Source: Phoronis australis (lineage: Eukaryota > Phoronida > Phoronidae). From it: a DNA stretch of 64,000 nucleotides. The number at the start of each line of letters is the position of its first letter. Position 1 is the stretch's first letter. Below the pieces are notes generated by a model. That model ran no database searches. It saw nothing but the letters and a program-made list of their open reading frames with translations, and was not told the origin of the DNA. The translations under genes were made by a program, and so were the position numbers. This document shows, in pieces, positions 50,960 through 63,305 of the stretch. The DNA is taken from the NCBI GenBank assembly GCA_002633005.1, contig NMRA01000022.1:1586485-1650484 (forward strand). The letters are read 5' to 3'.

Positions 50960-53070
50960 CGAGGACCATGCCTGGAAGTCAAAGAATGACACTGATCATT
51001 TTCATAAACAAAGATTGGTAAATGGCGGGAGAACAGTTTTCAGTTAGCCTCAAACCACCACTCAATATTCGTTTGAGAGTACGAAGTGAACTGCGCCGTC
51101 TGGTGTTTACTCCGATGACTGAATCGTCGTCTAGCGATAACTTTTATATCACTGTCTGTTGGGAAAGGTACGCAAAGTTTCAGCAAAGCTTCGGTATACC
51201 GAATTTCCCCTAATGGGAAAGCACCTAAGGTACAAGAAGATGACTCCATGATGTTGGACATATTTAAGTTCTTGTCAGACTCAACCTCGCCTGTAAGTTA
51301 CCATAAACAAAATCTATTTATAAATCATGGCTCGTGATGTCAAAAGCAATTTCTTGGAATACCAAAGTGCAATCTACAATTCCACAGTATTTACCCCCCA
51401 ATGCTGTGAAACCCCCATAGGGCACTTGATGTACTGTTGCCATGCCGATCCCTGTTTTGCATTAAAATTAGTTTACCATTAATTTGTAATTCAGATGCTA
51501 ATAAGATTCTTACTGTTGCATAGCATGTCAAATTTATGCAGACATAAAAAAGTGTGTTAGTGGATCAATCATTCTAAACCTAGGTCATCAAACAACACAC
51601 TATTGTACCTCCAAAAAAGGAGAGTTGAATTCAGGATACATGTAAGTCGATTCTTTGCACTTACTCATTTCAGACAAGCGGTGCTGCTGACAAAAGTACC
51701 TCACACAATTTCTCCCTCCTCCCATTCATTGCACTCATTGATTTGGGACACAGCAAACAACAACGTCTCCATAAATCTGTCCAATAACCAGGCTAATCTC
51801 TCTAAGTTTGTTCTTTCTGAAGACATAACATGTCACCGTAGACAGTGTAATGTGATGGGAGTGATTAATTGGTCAATCAAGCAAGCATTTTGGTGCTTCC
51901 TTAATGCTCAATTCAATAAGTCTTCCTTTTGATGTTAACAGACTGCCAACTCTTGATAAACGCTTGATGACCATAGAAAATGCTGGAAAACAATCTAGGT
52001 GGCCCCTGTTGGCAACAATTTGAACTCTGTTAGATGTACCAGGCTGATGGGTGAAATGTGGATAGCATATCAATGATGCTATGCCATAGCACACAAGAGT
52101 CAGACAACGGTTTTCCTGTCTCCAGTGTACAACGTTGCATGTTTCCCAGACGCCTCAGGCTGGCAACTCAAGGTCTTGAAGAAAAATGATATAAAAACAA
52201 GGAGTTTGATAGGATGAGAAGTGTTAATCAATACAAACCGATAAAGAACAACATAAACAAAGTCAGAGTTTGGGTGGGCTAAAAACTGCTACAAACCTGT
52301 ATTTTGTTAAAAAAAGAACAGTACAACTTTTGATTTAGACCATTTTCCACTATAAAGCTGATCGCAACTTAGTGTTCCTAACTCAAGATGAGCTTAGGGG
52401 TTTCCGAACTTTAAAAACCTGATACTCTGTTGGGCCTCGAGACCATACTTGGCGCATAAAAGGACCCGCCTCAATGGCAAGCCAACTTATCGAGCCATGT
52501 TTCGAGCAATAACAAATTGTCACCTTTTTCCAAGTCAAGAAATCACCTCTAATGAGAATGTGAGTAAGAAACAAGCTGAGATCAAATGCCATTTTTTGAC
52601 AGAATACAAGTTTACAGCAACTAAAGTAAATGACAGCAGTCAGTCTTGATCACCCAATGTGAAACTAATGGAGAAGGCGGGCCTTTCAATTGGAAATGGA
52701 AAGAATGAGGTCATGAAAGTTAAGCATCTTTTGTTTCATTCATCATCACGCAATTAAAACTTGTAACAGAGGATATCACTTTTTGAAGTGTAAGGTAACA
52801 TGGTGATGGTAACTGTGTCAAGTGAGGCATACATTTTCAGGACTGGAATCTATTTCTTAGATCAAAGCTAATTTGCTAGATAATTGTGAATGGACTGTGA
52901 CAAATTTATGATAATATAGTACCCTACTCAGCGATTTGTCCTGGTATTGTTGAAGAATAACTGATGAGGCATTTAATGTAAAGTGAAGGATTAAATCAAT
53001 AAACAGGAACTTTGCCTGGTGAAACAAAGTTCACCCTTGAAATTGTTCAGAATAAACAAAATGTAGTTTT
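50960..53070. other. Stretch with candidate plus-strand exons but no confirmed gene
   Basis: Contains overlapping open frames at 51022-51292 and a candidate terminal exon at 52126-52179 (discussed as a finding). Otherwise AT-rich without recognised features. Confidence 0.4.
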
Positions 53071-53079
53071 CCATCCAGG

Positions 53080-53310
53080 AGGAGAATGGGACGAGCATTA
53101 TAAGAAGGAAGACAGAGCAGGAGAATAGGAAAAGCATTGTAAGAAGGAAGACAGCGCAAGAGAATAGGGCAAGCATTATAAGAAGGAAGACAGCACAGGA
53201 GAATAAGGGCAAGCATTATAAGAAGGAAGACAGCGCAGGAGAATAGGGCAAGCATTATAAGAATGAAGACAGCGCAGGAGAATAGGGCAAGCATTATAAG
53301 AAGGAAGACT
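53080..53310. repeat. 39-bp tandem repeat x6
   Basis: AGAATAGGGCAAGCATTATAAGAAGGAAGACAGCGCAGG-type units (39-base period). The 39-base period keeps all three minus frames open (LFSCAVFLL-type repeats), which is a repeat artefact. Confidence 0.88.
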
Positions 53311-53599
53311 GGAACTTAAAGCAGTTATAAAACCACCTTCCCCGCTGACCAAAAGTCAAATTTTGATCTAGACCACTTGTAATTATGAAATTATTTGCAA
53401 ATTGATCCCTCAAGGTTAAAATAATGATCTCAAGGAATGTCAAACAGTCAGTCTTTGCAGGCACATAAATCACTTCTTGTCTGAGTAAGGAACAGGTTGA
53501 GAACACTATTTTATAGTCATGGTACCAGTGCTCCACACTACTTAGCTTCATCAATGGAGGTGTGTTTATTGTCACTTTAAGTAAACAATAATTAAGTAC

Positions 53600-53662
53600 C
53601 TCTTCATCAGGCCTATGGACATCTTCCCTCGGTTGATCATCAATCATTTCCAGCAACTTGCC
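53600..53662 (-). CDS. Candidate minus-strand exon (21 codons)
   Basis: 63 bases bounded by TTTTTGTACAG and |gtactt; only one frame is open: GKLLEMIDDQPREDVHRPDE.. It is phase 0 at both ends. It could belong to the RING gene, or to another minus gene. No family recognised. Confidence 0.45.
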
Positions 53663-53730
53663 CTGTACAAAAATAATAGTGACATGGATTACATAAAAGA
53701 CAAGCACCTCTACAACAATTAAACACTAAT

Positions 53731-54251
53731 ACCCTGTTTCCAATATAGCTCGGGATTGACTTACTTTTATCCGAATGATGAATACATCTCTATAGGCTCA
53801 AGTCACTACGCCTCGGCATTTACACTACATGGGTGATTTAACCCGACCAGCTCAAATCGCTTCACCATCCCAATTACTGAGTTAGTTTAGATGCTGCGTC
53901 ATCTGTTGGAAGAATCCCATCTATGTGCTGTTCTCTTCTGCCTGTCAAGAACTCCCTTAATAAAATGGCGGGTAACTGCATTTTGTTTGGGCATAATAGT
54001 TACTTGCCACAGAATTTCAAATGTGTATCACCAGCATGGGAAATCATGGACGATAATAGACACAGGACCAATATCTGCGCATGCACTTCTAGCATACGTC
54101 ACCTCCCCCATGTGAGTCAAAATGATTGGATAACCTGTTCACACTGGCCAGGTTAACCTCAGCTTGAAGCCACCTCCTCATGTGGGTCTCGCTTAAGCCA
54201 ATTGAACTGCAGCTAATCCAGTAGCGTTTAGACACGCACTGCAAACGGGGT
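53731..54251. mobile_element. Possible MITE-like element
   Basis: Ends ACCCTGTTTCCAAT (53731) and its near inverse ATTGC..AAACGGGGT-type end (54238-54251), 11 of 14 positions matching. Interior is GC-richer than the surroundings and non-coding. No clear target duplication, so only a possibility. Confidence 0.35.
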
Positions 54252-54879
54252 ATAAATGTTGTTCTGTTCACAGAGGGTGTCACACTAGTACGGTAAATTA
54301 CTGACACTTTGGTTCAAGTCATTCTAAAACAATAGCTGAAACCCAGGAGATACTTGGCACAGTCATGGATAAAGGAAACCAGAGACATTAGGATCATAGT
54401 GTTTACCCTATTAAAAATCCCTTCCAACATTACTAACATGGCATAATCTTATTTGATGGTGTTTCATGGCTTTGATTCCCCAAACTCTACTGTGTAGGTA
54501 ACTGACAAGACAAACATTTGTATGGGGTTTTCAAATCAAAAATATAACCAGATTTTTCAGTACAACTTCCTCTGGGAGAGCCTGTAGAGTAAAATTACTA
54601 CTTGAACTATATCATTATTGGCAGAGAACCAAACCAATATAAGCTAACGAAGAGTGAGTCTCTATAAACTTTGCCAGACAGTTCATTTGTGACTCTCGTT
54701 CCCTGGGCAACACAGAGGGAGGGAGAAACATCAAATAAAACAACAAGATTACATGATTCTGCAAAAGCACCGAGGTCGCTTGCACGCTTACTCTCCACTT
54801 ACTTTGCACAAAAATAATTGCCAGAACGGTCTTATTTCCATTTTTCCTGGGGCTGGTTACCAGTTTGCAAATAATGGGA

Positions 54880-55025
54880 TTTTAGAACACACTTCAAACC
54901 ATGCTTGTAACAGACTAATGCTCTTCAGTGATGTTTATTTTTGTGGAGAAATTTAACAAAGTAGAATTTCACTAGTCAGCCATATTGTGCGCTAAATAAA
55001 TGAAGAATTATCGGAGTTGACCACC
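54880..55025 (+). repeat. Dispersed repeat family with TTTATTTTTGTGG core, further copy
   Basis: TCAAACCATGCTTGTAACAGAC ... TTTATTTTTGTGGAGAAATTT ... AGAATTTCACTAGTCAGCCATATTG. Best match to 36230-36385; further diverged copies at 41590-41700 and 44870-45010. Confidence 0.6.
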
Positions 55026-56608
55026 AACAAAATATAAAAAATTATGTATATAAATAATAACAATAAAGAGTTATTAACATCAATAAATAATACAATATGA
55101 TAAATATGATACAGAACACTATAATATAATACAGGTGGAGAAAAGGCATTTCTTTTAAACAGCAGAGCCAATTAACATAAAAAGAACATTTTGTGAACTA
55201 AAGACAACACATGTAACTAAGGTAGGCCCCAGGCAGCCAATCCAAATGACTTCTAGTGGAGCTCTTAGCCATTCAATAGAAACCAATTTGTAACTGCACT
55301 ATCAGATATAGTCATCAAATTACTTAATACTTAATCAATGAAAAGAATCAATTCCTAGTACAGGAGTACAGTACTACTGAAGGTACATTGACACTGAATA
55401 GCAGAACAAGTTGTAAATCCAACATGAACCCTGGCAGTTACTCCCACACAGTGCAGGACACGATGCTCAGATTGAGGACTTTTCACAACCAGTCTCCCTA
55501 CCAAAGAGTTACCTTTTCTGACAAAAATCCCTATGGTCTGACACCTTTTCGGACAACATTCTCAAAATAGGGTGACTTCTCTGAAAATTTTTCCAACAGA
55601 ATGTCATTGATTTTTCCAAGAAATTCCCATGAAAAGGTGGCTTTTTTATTAACGTCTCTACTGCAGAGTGATTTTTACAACCAAAGTCCCTATGAAATGG
55701 TGAATTTTCAAAAATTAACAGTTTTTCTACATCAGGGTGCCTTTTCTGAAGAATTCCTCTATCTGCTTCAATTCCTTATTTTAGGAGTTCAAAACTCTAT
55801 ACAACTGAGGTTCCTTTTCCAAATACCCAAGCCTATAGGATTAAAAATATAAACTTAACTTAGGTTAGGTTGCAAAAGATATATATTCATGTTTGCCAAC
55901 ATGACGAGACATTTTGAATCCAACTTTCTTTATTGAAAGAGTTAAGTGTATGGAATAAACCCTAACAAATGTGTTCCTGGTTTTTCAGTACCCCATACCT
56001 CCTCCCTGCACATGCACACACAACACTGCCTAACACCACTGCCAGCATCTTAATCATCTTGCATAAACCAAAACATGTGCATGCATGCATTACTGATGAG
56101 TGTTATCTGTAAGGCATATCAACATAAAAACAGTGGGCCAATAGAAGCAATGGATTGCATGTGTTTGTCCCCACCTTTTGTGTATTCTCTGGTAATACAC
56201 CTCAGTCTGACAAGGAAACCCATACAACTGCCTTGGCTGATTGATAGAATAATGCATTTGTCATAGTGAGCCAGTCTCCCTCAAGAGAACCACATATCAC
56301 TAAGAAACATAATCTGAAAGTTTTATGTGAATCCGATAATCCATTTTTTATGAGATGTAATGGTCTAAAGTTGGACAAATTTGGACATTTTTCTAGGGTT
56401 CTCCATATGTTAAAGGAGAATGCCACCAGAAAAACAACGTATTTCATATCAATTTAGATAGAGTAGTTCCACTCTATAATAGCAAGTTCAGTTGTTATAC
56501 CTGACACCAGACAGAGGTGCTGAAATGAACCGATGACGCCACAGATTCTAACATAGTATGTTCAGCAGTTCACAAGACGCTCACAAGGGCGGCGCACCAT
56601 AGGAGGCT

Positions 56609-56626
56609 GGGGGGCTACAGCCCCCC
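56609..56626. repeat. GC hairpin GGGGGGCT / AGCCCCCC
   Basis: 8-bp stem, two-base loop, in an otherwise AT-rich region; resembles 39576-39597. Confidence 0.65.
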
Positions 56627-59600
56627 TACTTTTTTCAGTGCTACGCCACACGTGGTCTAAAGGCGGTGCCTACAAAGTTCGGTAGGCCAACTTACCAAGG
56701 TTGGTCATGGGAAGTTTGTATCTGTTCAGTGATAAATTAGATTTATTCTTCTGTGAAATATAGAAAAGAGAGCACAGCATAGAAATATTAGACATGCGAA
56801 CATTTTCAATTCTAAACACACAAAACGCTCGTTATAACCCAGTGGCTCAGAAGTCGATCAGGTCTGTCGCAGACTGGAGATATCACGAACATAAACCAGC
56901 TGGGCTAGTCGGCTGCCAAAGTTGAAAACTAAACTTCCAGTCACGAAAAGACTAGACTAATGAACCAAAGAAATAATGCATGTGAATATTTTGGTGAATT
57001 GGACGTGAAATTGCAAATCTGCTTACTCGCCGGAGGCCGCAAAATCAGGTTCCCCTTCTACAGAACCGTCAGGGCAAAAGTTGTATTAATAACAACATTG
57101 ACTCAAATAATGCATCCATAAAAATTCCCCTAACATCTGACCACAGCATATAAAATCGAGTTACTGTTTCACAACAGTTTTTTGTCAGCAAACACTGAAT
57201 TAGCATGCACTCACATGGCCTCGGTACCATTGCATCTGATGCTGATAATGCAGTTTGAATCTTAAAACATTTGCATTCACCAACACTCCAAAGGCATTAC
57301 AAGTTGTATCTACTGAGACAGACTTTGACAATTCGTTTCAGTTTTATATAAACATTGGTTAGGGTGAGAATAATTCATTTTGAAACAGAAGCACTATAAT
57401 AAAAGTCAACATAGCAACTTACAATCAGACAGGGAGTTATTTCACTGCCTCATTACTTGGTATTGACGGCATACTTTTCATTCTTTAATGCCGTGAACCA
57501 CTTACGAAGCATTGCAGGTTCTCATGGAAATCGAAAAAACGATATACCCACTTTCCTCGCAGCTTTATGGTTCGCACATAGCGACACACACTCAGATTAA
57601 AAACCACTGACAATGCTGTATTGTGTACTCATCTTCCTCACAGGTTAACCCAAAACCTGTTGGCGAGGTGAGATTGACCAGATACGAGGTGATGTGGAAT
57701 TCGACTGATTAACTGTCATTCGACGTGAGCACCAAAAGTTCAACTCTAGGGCCACCGACTCAGATCTTGAAAAAAATTGTGTGTTCAGACATCCCGGTGA
57801 GATACGTTCCAAATGTTTATTTGAAATTTTTGGGCCATTATTTTTAAGTTAGAGCATCATGAATATTTTCGCCTAAAATAGCCCATTTTTCATTCAAGCT
57901 TCAGTTAGTGAAGTTAAAACGCCTTAAAAGCACAGGAAAGAAAAAAAACTTTATAATGTTTATGTAGACAATGAATCTCTCTTCCGGAAGACAGTCAAAA
58001 GGGTTTCTGTTAACCTTCATGGGAGTGCCAAAATAAGGTAAATTTTGCCCAATTTTGTGTATTTGAGTTTTAGCTATTTTTGAGGTGCTCTGGGGGCCAG
58101 TTTGTGGGGTGTTGGTGATTTCCAATATGAGATAATTTTATCACGCTTTTTGTTTATTTCAAGCAACAGCCGATAGAAGACATTCCATCGCCTATTTTAA
58201 AGTGCCTGACTATGGCAGTATGCAGCTGTATCTCATAAATCTCATAAAGAGGCTTCATTACTTTTTGCAAATATGTTTCTATGGTGATCAAATCAGTCGA
58301 TGTCAACTTTTAGATACTTTGACTACTGCTGGCAGTTTCTATTGACTATATTTAGTAGGTGAAATTTCATGAAATTAGGTCAAAAAATTTTCATGAAAAG
58401 AAATGATGGCACATGCATATTTGAGAACGACTTTTCAATATTAATCTAATATTCTGTTACGATATTTTGTTTTCTGTCTACTATAATTGTACCTGAGGAT
58501 GACTTGATAATATTGAAATATCATTTACATGCTGCACTTTAGCATGGCTTTTGTTTTCCGCATCTTACTTCTAATTTGGCCAACAGTAATATCATTTATA
58601 TGCATGTTTTCAAATGATTCTAACCTGTACCACACCCCCTCCCCCCCCCATCAGCTGCTTACTTATGCTGTGCAATGGTAATGACCACCTCATAATCATT
58701 ACATAGAATGTATAAAGTCATTTTACTGAGTATTGTCCTTCTTACAGGATGCTAATCGTTAGATTCCACACAAATCTGATTTTCTCATTTGTTGTCACAC
58801 TCCATGAGAGATAAAATGACATCTCTTAAAATATTGAAATATTGGATGTACCGGTTCCTAAATTTCATTGTAGCTAAGACTTAAACCTAACAAAGTGATC
58901 TCAGTAAAAATAAATACGCAAACAAAAATGACGATACATGTAACAGCCTTTTGCCACTGAGTAATCTTATGTACTTTGGAAAATTTCAGCAATACAGGCT
59001 GAACCAAGCTCACCATGAAAGTAGACATGCATAATTGTCACCATGGCGACTGAGTACCACAAAAGCTAGAATTTTACAAGCATGATAATAAAAAATATGA
59101 AGCTAAGAGACACAAGGATTCGAGTAAGCTTCACACTTCATGATCCAAATGTAAACCATTTCTGTAAATCAAATAAGATTTTTCACACAATTGTTGCTTT
59201 GATATATTTTGAAGTAGAAAGTAACTAGTTACAAAACATAAATCAAAAGCACAATTTATGCATAACATTAAGAAAAATATGTCATGTTGTGACACACTCA
59301 TACATTGAACAAAAGTTGACTTCCAAACGAAGCATTTCAACACAACTTCATTGTGTTCATATCTTTCGTTAGAATTAAAATTACTATCACTAAATTTCAG
59401 GGGACAGATTGTCTACTGCAACTGAAACTAACACACAAGATAACATAGAGTTCCTGGTCTGAATTAAGTAATAAGGACCTATAACAGACTCCAAAGACCT
59501 TGAAATCATTCCTATTCCGAGCAAGGTACAACATGAGACAAGACCAATATAGGCCTGTAATAGTGTCTGAAATCAAAAGTTGGTTTTTGACAGAAGGTGC

Positions 59601-61184
59601 CCGCTTATTGCCTGTTTAATAACATTTCTAGAAAATCTTGCAAATCAATTCAACAAACACTTAAAAAATATGCTTAGTTGATCAAAATCACCTTGAAAAG
59701 GGAAACTTATCCTTTTGAGGAGTTACTATATATGGTAATAATAACTTGAAGTATTTCAGAAATCATAACATTACAAGAAACAATCGATAACGCTATATTA
59801 ATTGTTAAAATATGTCCTACTTAATGACTCAGCACAATGCTGTCATTCGGGACATGACAATGAAGCACCATGCACGCAATTCATTCTATCATTGTTGGAA
59901 AAAAAGAAAAATATTGATTGCTGCAAGCTCCCAGGGTCTGGTATGTTCTGATGACATTCAATGTCAGTCAACAGGCGATACTGCCGTAGGTGTAATGTCA
60001 GAGTCAACAGGCGATATTGCCACCGACTTAATTATCAACCAGTCAAAACAAGATGATACTGCCTTTAGATTTCCAAGAGATCATCCATGTATAAAAAATG
60101 TTTGTAACTGTGCCTTTGGTAGGAACTGTACTTGGGTCCAATGGCCTTAATAACTGAAATAAATAGTTATGCTGGGTGTTGATATGGATCCACTGTGTGC
60201 AGCATGGTGGCATACAGCAAAGACACAAATTTAAAGATGAGCCTTATTCTGAACATCACTGCAAGTCGATTAGCTAGGCTACCAATTAGTTCAGTGAAAA
60301 AAAAGAAACAAGTTTTCTATTGGGATTTCCTTCCAGTCTCATGGCAGACAATTAAATCCTTGTTTCAATAGTGTCCCTTCGCCAACCACTGAATTAACAT
60401 ATGATTGACAGTCCTTCAATTATAAGGTGATTTTACATGAGGAGTTGTAGTCACGGGGCGGGGGGGGGGTTGGGGGTGTGAGTTGTCATGGCATGATTTG
60501 CTCCACTTTAGTTGCATTTACATGACATTAGATCGCAAACTGAGTCATTTACAAGAAGACTGTCTGTCCATGCTTGCATAAACAATAGTGGATGTCCAAA
60601 CCATGTGGAATGCCAGCAGATCATCCATCATCCGTACCAACGATATTGCGCAAGCATAACAGAGAGGATCCCTTCCACCTTGACCCAGTTATGTTAGACA
60701 TGTGGTCGACAACGGAGCAACTGATCAAGTGCAACTTGCTCTACCTCCCAGTGTCAAAAATGGCTGCCGCAGTGTCAACTTGCTCCGCGTAACTCGCGTT
60801 TGCACACACTCTTTTACCTGATCAGCTGTTCAGTGTTAGTTGTTCCGTGACAATTGTCTCCCATGTATATATGCGGCTATAGCCCGATTGCACCTGAAAA
60901 GCTGGGCATGAATTACATATTCATTCAAGGGTTTCTGAAAACATTAGCAGTCATTAACACCGCACATCTGTCACTACAAGGAGTGGCTACATTAAGCAGC
61001 AAGAAAGCTATGGCACTTCTTTATATGCATGACTCCATTGTCAGAAATAGCAGCACACACACATCGCAAGATCGTCAAAACTCTGTGTCAGATCAAAACT
61101 TTTCTGTACATAGCACGCAGTTAATCCATCAATCCATTCTCTACATATCCTGCAGAAATGCTCTAATCCCCCACAGAATAATGA

Positions 61185-61460
61185 AAAACCCACCAGGGGC
61201 ACCAGGGGGCGAGGTAGATTAAAAGTGGCATGAACCGTTTTAGTGATGTTCTACACCCTTGTATCAAATTTCATCCAAATGCTATCAGGGTTTTTCGACA
61301 AATGAAGCAGAGAACCGTACAACTGTACAACCTGATACCTGGACAAAGTGACGACAATATGCGACCAAATATATACATTATGAATATGTATGTGTATATG
61401 TATGTCATGTGGTCACATGAACATTACCGACAAAGGATTTTGATGTTTGATAGCTGACTA
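61185..61460 (+). repeat. Short remnant resembling the CTCF-motif repeat family
   Basis: CACCAGGGGGCGAGGT at about 61200 followed by AAATTTCATCCAAATGCTATCAGGG resembles one motif plus the following monomer phrase. Very diverged; a weak assignment. Confidence 0.4.
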
Positions 61461-61489
61461 GTCTAAAGCTAAATGCTAACAAAAGGCCT

Positions 61490-61540
61490 TTCCCACTGCC
61501 TCCCAGGCTTTGGTATTACCAAAGCTTCAGTCAGTGGGAA
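61490..61540. repeat. Nested palindrome (TTCCCACTG..CAGTGGGAA around CTTTGGT..ACCAAAG)
   Basis: Outer arms TTCCCACTG (61490-61498) and CAGTGGGAA (61532-61540) enclose CTTTGGT att ACCAAAG (61508-61524). Followed by a third palindrome-like AACTTTGGTC..ATCAAAGTT (61547-61570). Similar TTTCCCACT / AATGGGAAAG and CTTCGGTA..ACCGAA motifs occur at 49333-49480 and 51182-51222, suggesting a fold-rich MITE family. Confidence 0.65.
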
Positions 61541-62391
61541 CACTTAACTTTGGTCTTTTATCAAAGTTAACAGCACTAGTTAAATCCAGAGTTAAGAGGT
61601 GGATTTAACAGCGAAGCGTTGACGCTTCTTTAAAATGAGAACACTTAACTTCAATGCCATCAGACTTATTGGCAGGTGTCACTGCATTTGCCAGTAATGT
61701 GGCAATTAGTTAATATTTCCAGCATTTGTTATTTTGGCAGTATAAGCATTCTGTTTCAATTTGTCCAAATGCTTGCTGGATTCTTCGCTTAAGAAATAAT
61801 AAGAAGTCATTGAATGTTTTGCGTACACAAAACCAGTTCCAGCCAAACCTCATACCGCCTTTACACAGATCTGCTGCAACCTACAAGACTCCAATTTTCT
61901 GTTAAAAAGTCGTCGCCTTCTGAAGTTGACGTCTTCCTGTGTGTGTGGGGAGAAGGGGAGGTCCTTGCCATTTTTGATGGCAATGACAAAAACAGTAAGG
62001 CATAAAAACGTATACAGACCCAATGAGATAATTTAATTATATATAGCTGATTGTACAGACCAAGGTGATACAGGTGTCGCCGTGCCGATAACTTCGCTTA
62101 ACTATAACTCTGAAGTTGATGTGAACACTCACGGTCTCAACTTCAGAGCAAACCACAGTAACTATCTTATCTTCGATTGTAGTGAAATTATCTGTATGAG
62201 AAATGACCTAATGGATCGTCATCTTAAATTTACCTATTGCAAAACTACAAAATATCACAAATCAGATGGTAGGCAAAGCCAAATCTCAGGTGGATCTAGA
62301 TAATTGTCATGAACACCATGTACTATGACAGTTAATCCACATAATCAATTCTCCCCATGGAACCACACAGTTAATTAGAGCCAACAGTATA

Positions 62392-62525
62392 CACAAGTGA
62401 TTCCATACCCATCACTACACAAGTGATTCCATACCCATCACTACACAAGTGATTCCATACCCATCACTACACAAGTGATTCCATACCCATCACTACACAA
62501 GTGATTCCATACCCATCACTACCTC
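62392..62525. repeat. 26-bp tandem repeat x5
   Basis: ACACAAGTGATTCCATACCC plus ATCACT repeated five times with almost no variation, suggesting recent expansion or active homogenisation. Confidence 0.95.
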
Positions 62526-63109
62526 CATCTAGGCAGTACTTAATGCGATCTCAACAGAATGTCAACATACCATGCACTTCTGAAATTATAGCCACACTGA
62601 TGGATTGTCTGATTTAAAAAGTTTGTGACAGTTCACAAATGCATCCTTTATAATATATGCACTTAACAAAAATGCTCTCAAAATTTTGAGTTGCTTTGAT
62701 ATTTCAGTTTCAAAACACAGATACGCTCAATCCATTTGTCTCAACAGTCACAAGCAGCGCTATTGAAGACTATTTCTTCGGTTCACATTGTTTTGAGGTG
62801 AAATCTTTTGTCGGGTTTCTCGACTGTGTAGGATCACAGCCAAGGATGCTCAGGTGAAGGGTTAACTCATCTCTCTGTAACTATCAGGCATTAAACCACC
62901 AGGACCAAAATGCTCCGGGCTCTGACCACCCACCCACACCCTTTCAATGTTCCATAAACCCAATTCATGGCAGATTGACATAAAGTGAAATTGCAGGCTT
63001 TCAACTTTCAGAATACATACTTTTACTGAGTTGAAATCTATAGTTTTGGAGATATTTGGCTAAATTCAGAGACCTTTACAGTACAGCCACTGAATTTTTA
63101 GACTTCGTC

Positions 63110-63305
63110 TGGGCTACCTCACGCCTGGCCAGACCGGAGCGCAACCAGAACACAGGCGTGACAGAAATCAGTCACAGTCGCCTCACGCCTACTCTCCGGT
63201 TAGTCCTCACGCTTACCTCTGGTTTAGTTAACGCCTTCCTCACGCCTCATTCACGCTTTCTTCACGCATCCGTCACGCTTACCTCACACGTTCTTCACGA
63301 TTTCG
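63110..63305. repeat. Degenerate short repeats rich in CTCACGC
   Basis: CTCACGC / TTCACGC recurs about twelve times at irregular 10-20 base spacing. Locally GC-rich; no gene recognised. Confidence 0.6.

Larger units (their letters stand above)
54252..61480. other. Long repeat-rich stretch without confirmed gene
   Basis: Holds a dispersed repeat copy (54880-55025), a GC hairpin (56609-56626), a C-run (58640-58650), a G-run with G-quadruplex potential (60458-60476) and the repeat remnant at 61185-61460. One pair of strong plus-strand splice signals brackets 57644-57667, but no gene model can be built around it. Confidence 0.5.

Noticed and set aside
52991-53294. Hydrophobic repetitive minus frames (LFSCAVFLL-type) that look like membrane segments
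   Set aside because: They come from the 39-base minisatellite, which keeps all frames open; no start context or splice evidence.
59812-60150. 112-residue plus-strand open frame
   Set aside because: No recognisable domain, low-complexity repeats within, no splice or homology support; could be chance.
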